Below, piece by piece: positions 1 to 3,585 of a stretch of 5,391 bases of DNA. Location of the stretch: positions 1 to 5,391 of the forward strand of contig CAMFJP010000090.1 of the NCBI GenBank assembly GCA_945957075.1, read 5' to 3'. Under the pieces are notes generated by a model. That model saw only the letters and a list, made by a program, of their open reading frames with translations. It did no database searches and was not told the origin of the DNA. The stretch is from an uncultured Chlamydiae bacterium. GTDB lineage: Bacteria > Chlamydiota > Chlamydiia > Chlamydiales > Rhabdochlamydiaceae. A program made the translations under genes and the position numbers. Position 1 is the first letter of the stretch. Each line of letters starts with the position of its first letter.

Positions 1-1
1 G

Positions 2-133
2 TACTATACTGTGTTGTTTGGTCTTGCTCGCTCTGTTGGTATTGCGATTCAGGTTGTTTATGAACGCCTGGAGGCAAGAGGGGGCAAGGGGACACCGATT
101 GTGCGGCCAAAATATATCTATAAGCCGCGATGA
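2..133 (+). CDS. gltA: Citrate synthase, C-terminal end (partial)
   Basis: The second reading frame is open from the window edge to a TGA at 131-133 and gives 43 residues beginning YYTVLFGLARSVG and ending VRPKYIYKPR. This resembles the C-terminal end of citrate synthase, which condenses acetyl-CoA and oxaloacetate to citrate at the start of the TCA cycle in the cytoplasm. The closest match I can recall is the mitochondrial (type I) enzyme, whose tail reads YYTVLFGVSRALG followed by LERPKS. The two arginines of that tail that bind citrate in the pig enzyme appear to be present here as the Arg of LAR and the Arg of VRPK, with about five extra residues between them. The start and the other active-site residues lie outside the window. 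The stop overlaps the next ATG as ATGA, so the two genes are probably translationally coupled. The family call rests on 43 residues only. Confidence 0.8.
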   Translation, partial: YYTVLFGLARSVGIAIQVVYERLEARGGKGTPIVRPKYIYKPR

Positions 134-1023
134 AGAGGGTGGCGATTATAGGGGCCGGGATGTCTGGTCTTGCCTGTGCATGGTATCTTTTAGAAAGGGG
201 TGGTTTTGTCCCTACGATATTTGATGGGGTGGGAATTGGAGGGGGGGCATCTGGAGCGGCGGCTGGCCTTGTCCATCCCTATCCTGGGGAACAGGGCCGC
301 CAGAGCTGGATGGGGCATGCGGCTTTGCAGGAGACAGGGCGTCTTGTCGATGAGGCAGAAAAGCATGTGTCTGGACCTATTGCCCATAGAAATGGGATTC
401 TGCGTCAAAAGCCTTTAATTCAAGAGTACCCAGATGTTGAAAGACTCTCTTCTTCTGCCTATTTGATTCATTCGGGTATGACGATATCGATGCCTTTATA
501 CCTTGAGGGGCTTTTCCGTGCATGCTCTGGGGCTTTGTTTAAAAAAAGGCATATCACAGCGCTTGAAGAGCTCTCTGATTATGATATGATCATTATCGCT
601 GCAGGTCATGGTATTTTTCAGTTTGCAGATCGAGAGCATCTTAAGGTGCGTGCTGTAAAGGGGCATGTCCTACACTGCAAAGGTCTTGGGATTACAAGGA
701 GTGTTGTCGGATCTGGGTATCTAGCGCTTGGACATGTGCCGGGAACGTATTTTGTGGGATCTACGTACGAAAAGACTTTTTCTTCGGAGCTTGCTTCTTT
801 CGATGTTGCCAAAGAGAGCCTTGTGCCTAAGATGTCAGGGCTTGGTGCGGATGGTTTTGCGGTGTGTGGATGTTCGGCTGGTGTGAGGGTGTCGGCTGAG
901 GGGCACTATCTTCCAAAGATAGAGAGACTGGGAGGTAATGTATGGGCGTTGACGGCTATGGGATCTAGGGGTCTTCTTTATCACGCCTATTTTGCGAGGA
1001 AGCTTGTTTATGAGTGTATCTAA
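130..1023 (+). CDS. FAD-dependent oxidoreductase, DAO family, MnmC C-domain-like
   Basis: This 297-residue protein starts with a dinucleotide-binding fold: GAGMSG at residues 8-13 forms the GxGxxG loop and Asp32 ends the second strand. The segment GGASGAAAGLVHPY (38-51) resembles the GGASGN-plus-ALYP region of MnmC. VGSTYEK (209-215), AGVRVSAEGHYLP (250-262) and AMGSRGL (276-282) match the order of the late FAD and active-site motifs of that family. The oxidoreductase domain of MnmC removes the carboxymethyl group from cmnm5(s2)U34 in tRNA, giving nm5(s2)U. The methyltransferase domain that precedes it in E. coli MnmC is absent: the GxGxxG loop is only seven residues from the start. The ATG overlaps the citrate synthase stop (ATGA) and lacks a clear Shine-Dalgarno sequence, consistent with coupled translation. 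Glycine/D-amino-acid oxidases of the same superfamily are the main alternative, so the fold is secure but the substrate is not. Confidence 0.8.
   Translation: MKRVAIIGAGMSGLACAWYLLERGGFVPTIFDGVGIGGGASGAAAGLVHPYPGEQGRQSWMGHAALQETGRLVDEAEKHVSGPIAHRNGILRQKPLIQEYPDVERLSSSAYLIHSGMTISMPLYLEGLFRACSGALFKKRHITALEELSDYDMIIIAAGHGIFQFADREHLKVRAVKGHVLHCKGLGITRSVVGSGYLALGHVPGTYFVGSTYEKTFSSELASFDVAKESLVPKMSGLGADGFAVCGCSAGVRVSAEGHYLPKIERLGGNVWALTAMGSRGLLYHAYFARKLVYECI
996..1000 (+). promoter_or_regulatory. Ribosome binding site selecting the ATG at 1010
   Basis: GAGGA lies nine bases before the ATG at 1010, inside the last codons of the upstream gene. An in-frame TTG at 992 would add six residues, but this motif would then fall inside the gene, and the protein would begin with residues the family does not need. 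This supports ATG 1010 as the start. Confidence 0.55.
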
Positions 1024-1768
1024 GCTGCTTTTTTTGGGAACGGGGTCTTCTTTGGGGGTGCCCCTTCTTGGTTGCACGTGTGCTGTATGTACTTCCATAG
1101 ACAAAAAAAATAACAGGCTGCGCCCTTCGGTGCTTATTTCCCATCTTGGAAAGCGTTTTATTATTGATGCTGGGCCCGATTTTAGGACGCAGGCTTTGCG
1201 TTATGGCTTTGCAAGTGTAGATGGTTTTTTGTTTACGCATGCGCATTTTGATCATATTGGAGGGATAGAGGATATCCGGGCGCTATCTTTTTGTTCTCAA
1301 AAGCGTGTGTCGTGTCTATTTTCTAAAGAGACTTTAGAGAGTGTGCACAAGCGGTGTCATTATCTATTTCATCCCCACCCTTTTTTTGATGTGACGCTTT
1401 TGCCAGAGGATCATGGGGAGATTGACTTTGAAGGTGTTTGCTTTACCTATGTCAGTTATTACCAGGGTCAGATGAAGGTTAATGGGTTTCGCATTGGTGA
1501 TGTCGCTTATGTGTCCGATATTCGACGCTTTGATGAGGCAATTTTACCCTATCTCCAAGGAGCTGGGATTCTTGTCCTTAGCGCCATTCACAATGAGCCT
1601 TCAGGGGCACATTTTAGCTTTGAAGAGGGGATTGCTTTTTCTCGCAGGGTTTTGGCAAAGAGCACCTATTTTACGCATTTATCGCACCATGTCGATCATG
1701 ATCTTGCCAGTAGATCTCTTCCGAAAAATTTTTATGTTGGTTATGATGGCTTAGAGATTTTTTTCTAA
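1010..1768 (+). CDS. Metallo-beta-lactamase-fold hydrolase, PhnP-like
   Basis: This 252-residue protein belongs to the metallo-beta-lactamase superfamily and resembles PhnP, a phosphodiesterase of phosphonate breakdown, and its many uncharacterised relatives. The N-terminal LFLGTGSSLGVP is followed by Cys22-x-Cys24-x-x-Cys27, the spacing of the structural zinc site of E. coli PhnP. The main metal motif THAHFDH carries His77, His79, Asp81 and His82. Asp170 in YVSD and the C-terminal THLSHHVDH (222-230) supply the later ligands, followed by the usual YDGLEI ending. The strand before Asp170, where relatives carry a metal-binding His, reads VSYYQGQ, with Gln152 (or Tyr151) in that place; this may alter the metal site. 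No other phosphonate gene is nearby, so a role in phosphonate use is unlikely and the substrate is unknown. The start overlaps the upstream gene by 14 nt; I prefer ATG 1010 to TTG 992. Confidence 0.85.
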   Translation: MSVSKLLFLGTGSSLGVPLLGCTCAVCTSIDKKNNRLRPSVLISHLGKRFIIDAGPDFRTQALRYGFASVDGFLFTHAHFDHIGGIEDIRALSFCSQKRVSCLFSKETLESVHKRCHYLFHPHPFFDVTLLPEDHGEIDFEGVCFTYVSYYQGQMKVNGFRIGDVAYVSDIRRFDEAILPYLQGAGILVLSAIHNEPSGAHFSFEEGIAFSRRVLAKSTYFTHLSHHVDHDLASRSLPKNFYVGYDGLEIFF

Positions 1769-1773
1769 CTTCT

Positions 1774-1780
1774 AAGGAGA
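1774..1780 (+). promoter_or_regulatory. Strong Shine-Dalgarno for the superoxide dismutase gene
   Basis: AAGGAGA lies in the only non-overlapping junction of the operon (1769-1785). Its GGAG core ends six bases before ATG 1786. The gap is too short for a full promoter of its own, so the gene probably depends on read-through transcription with independent ribosome loading. Confidence 0.75.
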
Positions 1781-1785
1781 ACCCT

Positions 1786-2397
1786 ATGAACGCGCCCTAT
1801 ACTCTGGATAAACTGCCCTATGCTTTCGATGCTCTTGAGCCTGCGATTTCTGCAAAGATTATGGAAATACATTATACAAAGCACCATCTAGCTTATGTTA
1901 ATAATCTCAATGCTGCGTTAGAAAAATATGTGTCTGCTGAAGCCAAAGGGGATCTTGCAGCGATGATGGCTTTGCAAAAAACGATTTTGTTTAATGCAGG
2001 CGGGCATATTAATCATACTTTGTTTTGGAAAAATTTGGCTCCCGTTAATGAAGGTGGCGGTGTCGTGCCCTCTGGAGTGTTTTCTCAGGCTTTAGGTCAG
2101 ACTTTTGGAAGTTTTGCAGCGTTTGTCGAGAAGATGAGTGCGATGACGTGTGCCATTCAGGGATCTGGTTGGGGGTGGCTTGGATATGATCCCTCTTGCA
2201 AGCGCCTTGTGATTACAACATGTGCCAATCAAGATCCTTTAAGCACGCAGGGACTTGTGCCTCTTCTTGGTATTGATGTGTGGGAACATGCCTATTATCT
2301 TCAGTATGCGCAGGCTCGTATAGAATATGTAAAAAATATATGGAGTGTGATCAACTGGAAAGAGGTGGAGGCGCGCTATCTTCATGCTACGCAGTAG
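1786..2397 (+). CDS. sodA: Superoxide dismutase, Mn-type (Fe/Mn family)
   Basis: This 203-residue enzyme converts superoxide to hydrogen peroxide and oxygen and is of the usual length for the Fe/Mn family. The four metal ligands are all present: His29 in MEIHYTKHH, His77 in AGGHINHTLFW, and Asp164 and His168 in DVWEHAYY. The second-sphere residues His33 and Tyr37 are also in place. Manganese is the better guess because the second ligand motif reads AGGHINH, as in MnSOD, and the active-site Gln sits late in the chain (Gln149 in ANQDPL); iron enzymes usually carry it next to the second His. Cambialistic use of both metals cannot be excluded. No signal peptide is seen, so the enzyme is cytoplasmic. 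A strong ribosome binding site precedes it. The last 14 nt overlap the next gene. I see no Fur- or OxyR-type site close by. Confidence 0.96.
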   Translation: MNAPYTLDKLPYAFDALEPAISAKIMEIHYTKHHLAYVNNLNAALEKYVSAEAKGDLAAMMALQKTILFNAGGHINHTLFWKNLAPVNEGGGVVPSGVFSQALGQTFGSFAAFVEKMSAMTCAIQGSGWGWLGYDPSCKRLVITTCANQDPLSTQGLVPLLGIDVWEHAYYLQYAQARIEYVKNIWSVINWKEVEARYLHATQ

Positions 2398-3175
2398 CTT
2401 TTTTTTGTTTTTGATTAGCATCTCTTGTATATGGGCAAAAATTGTAGATATTTCTTCGTTTGCAGAGATGTTGCCTTATGTCAATAAGGAAACTCTTCTT
2501 GTTTTGGATATTGATGATACGTTGCTAGTTCCCAAACAAATGCTTGGCTGTGATGAATGGTTCCAAAGCCGCATTCAACAACATCAGGTGCATTGTTTGA
2601 AAGAGCACGCTTTTCACAAGGCCCTTGCAGAGTGGGAAGGTGTGCGTCATATTACCGATATGGAGCTTGTGGAAGACTCCATTCCCCATGTGCTTTCTTC
2701 TTTGCAGGAGGGAGGATGTCTGATGATGGGGTTAACGACTCAGGCGATGACGCTTGCTGTGAGAACAAATCATCATCTTATGCAACATGATATAGAACTT
2801 GCGCGTACAGCTCCAGGAAATGGAGATCGCTATTTTCATATAGAGGGCAAGGGGGTTCTTTATAGGCAGGGTATTCTATTTACCTCAGGTACTCATAAAG
2901 GCGAGTCTTTGTTTTGTTTATTAGAGGACATGGGTTGTGTTCCACAGGCTATTGTATTTGTAAACGACAAGGCCTCTCATCTGATGGAGGTTGAACATAG
3001 CGCTTTGGAGCGAGGAGTTGACTTTGTCGGATTGCGTTATGGGTATAGAGATGCGTATAAGCAGCAATTTTCAAAAGAAATTGCCGATATCCAGTTTGCG
3101 CATTCGTCATTTGCACGTATTCTTTCTGATGAAGAAGCAAGACGCTTTTTAGATGTAATAAAGGAGGGGTCATGA
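2384..3175 (+). CDS. Secreted DUF2608 protein with HAD-like motifs
   Basis: The first 18 residues form a signal peptide: Arg3, a hydrophobic core of Phe, Leu and Ile, then a likely cut after CIWA. The rest fits the DUF2608 family, known mainly from chlamydiae and other intracellular bacteria. Its features are those of the HAD hydrolase fold: LVLDIDDTLL with Asp42 and Asp44 (motif I, DxDDT), GLTTQ with Thr118 (motif II position), HKGESL with Lys172 (motif III position) and IVFVNDKASHL with Asp195 (motif IV). Motif IV reads NDK where many HAD phosphatases have two acidic residues, so catalysis is plausible but unproven. If active it would be a periplasmic or exported phosphatase. It is 263 residues long. 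The start lies within the last 14 nt of the dismutase gene, with a GGAGG at 2367-2371, 12 bases upstream, a rather long spacing. It overlaps the next gene by 4 nt. The substrate is unknown. Confidence 0.82.
   Translation: MLRSSFFLFLISISCIWAKIVDISSFAEMLPYVNKETLLVLDIDDTLLVPKQMLGCDEWFQSRIQQHQVHCLKEHAFHKALAEWEGVRHITDMELVEDSIPHVLSSLQEGGCLMMGLTTQAMTLAVRTNHHLMQHDIELARTAPGNGDRYFHIEGKGVLYRQGILFTSGTHKGESLFCLLEDMGCVPQAIVFVNDKASHLMEVEHSALERGVDFVGLRYGYRDAYKQQFSKEIADIQFAHSSFARILSDEEARRFLDVIKEGS
3161..3167 (+). promoter_or_regulatory. Near-perfect Shine-Dalgarno for the small secreted protein gene
   Basis: AAGGAGG lies five bases upstream of ATG 3172, within the last codons of the preceding gene. It makes 3172 the clear start although the two genes overlap as ATGA. 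This is the best ribosome binding site in the window and suggests efficient translation of the downstream protein. Confidence 0.8.
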
Positions 3176-3585
3176 AGAAGTTTATAACTTTATGTATAAC
3201 GCTGTTTGGAATTTCTGCTCATGCGGTTGTTGTAATTGATGATATGATGTCAAAACAGGATATGCAAAAAACGGGTATTAGTAAGCTTACGGCTGCTGAA
3301 AAAGCGGCTCTTGAGGTGTGGCTAGAGGATAATTTTACTCCTAAACAGCAAAAAACTGTTCCTTTATCTCTTTCAGAAAACATTGATTCTGGAAAGCGCC
3401 TTCGGTTAACAGATGGCTCTTTGTATGCAATAGCTCCGGATGACACCGACAAGACAGCCCTCTGGATTACCCCTTTTCCTCTTACCATCACCGAAAGTGG
3501 AGATGCTGAATACCCCTATCTTATTACCAATCAGGTGTCGGGGTCTAAGGTCAAAGCTAAGCGCTTAGAGCCCCCTTCTTCGTAA
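3172..3585 (+). CDS. Small secreted protein of unknown function
   Basis: I cannot assign a known family with confidence. The 137 residues begin with a classical signal peptide: Lys2 and Lys3, a hydrophobic core, and a probable cut after GISAHA (about residue 18). The mature part is about 119 residues. It has a helical segment around residues 36-53 (SKLTAAEKAALEVWLEDN), then a predicted beta-rich part with the short motif RLTDGSLYAIAPDD and an aromatic segment LWITPFPLTIT. The end is basic (KVKAKR). Small proteins with this TAAEKAAL and DGSLY-x-I-x-P pattern occur in chlamydia-like bacteria as I recall, but I cannot check this. It has no Cys after the signal peptide, so it is neither a lipoprotein nor disulfide-bonded. 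The gene starts inside the upstream gene (ATGA) and its last 55 bp overlap the end of the opposite-strand gene. It is probably the last gene of the operon. Confidence 0.78.
   Translation: MKKFITLCITLFGISAHAVVVIDDMMSKQDMQKTGISKLTAAEKAALEVWLEDNFTPKQQKTVPLSLSENIDSGKRLRLTDGSLYAIAPDDTDKTALWITPFPLTITESGDAEYPYLITNQVSGSKVKAKRLEPPSS

Larger units (their letters stand above)
2..3585 (+). other. Probable six-gene operon
   Basis: The six + strand genes join through overlaps of 4, 14, 14 and 4 nt and a single gap of 17 nt, with no room for separate promoters between them. This suggests one transcript entering from the left of the window. Good Shine-Dalgarno sequences precede the third, fourth and sixth genes, while the second appears to rely on coupling. 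The gene functions do not form one pathway. Confidence 0.65.

Noticed and set aside
18..224. A 68-residue open frame at the left end on the + strand.
   Set aside because: It overlaps both the citrate synthase tail and the oxidoreductase start in another frame and resembles no protein.
992..1009. TTG start adding six residues to the PhnP-like hydrolase.
   Set aside because: ATG 1010 has GAGGA nine bases upstream and begins just before the conserved LFLGTGSS strand; the TTG has no clear site.
1769..1785. A separate promoter for the superoxide dismutase gene.
   Set aside because: The 17-nt gap only fits the Shine-Dalgarno sequence, and I see no convincing -35/-10 pair in the end of the preceding gene.
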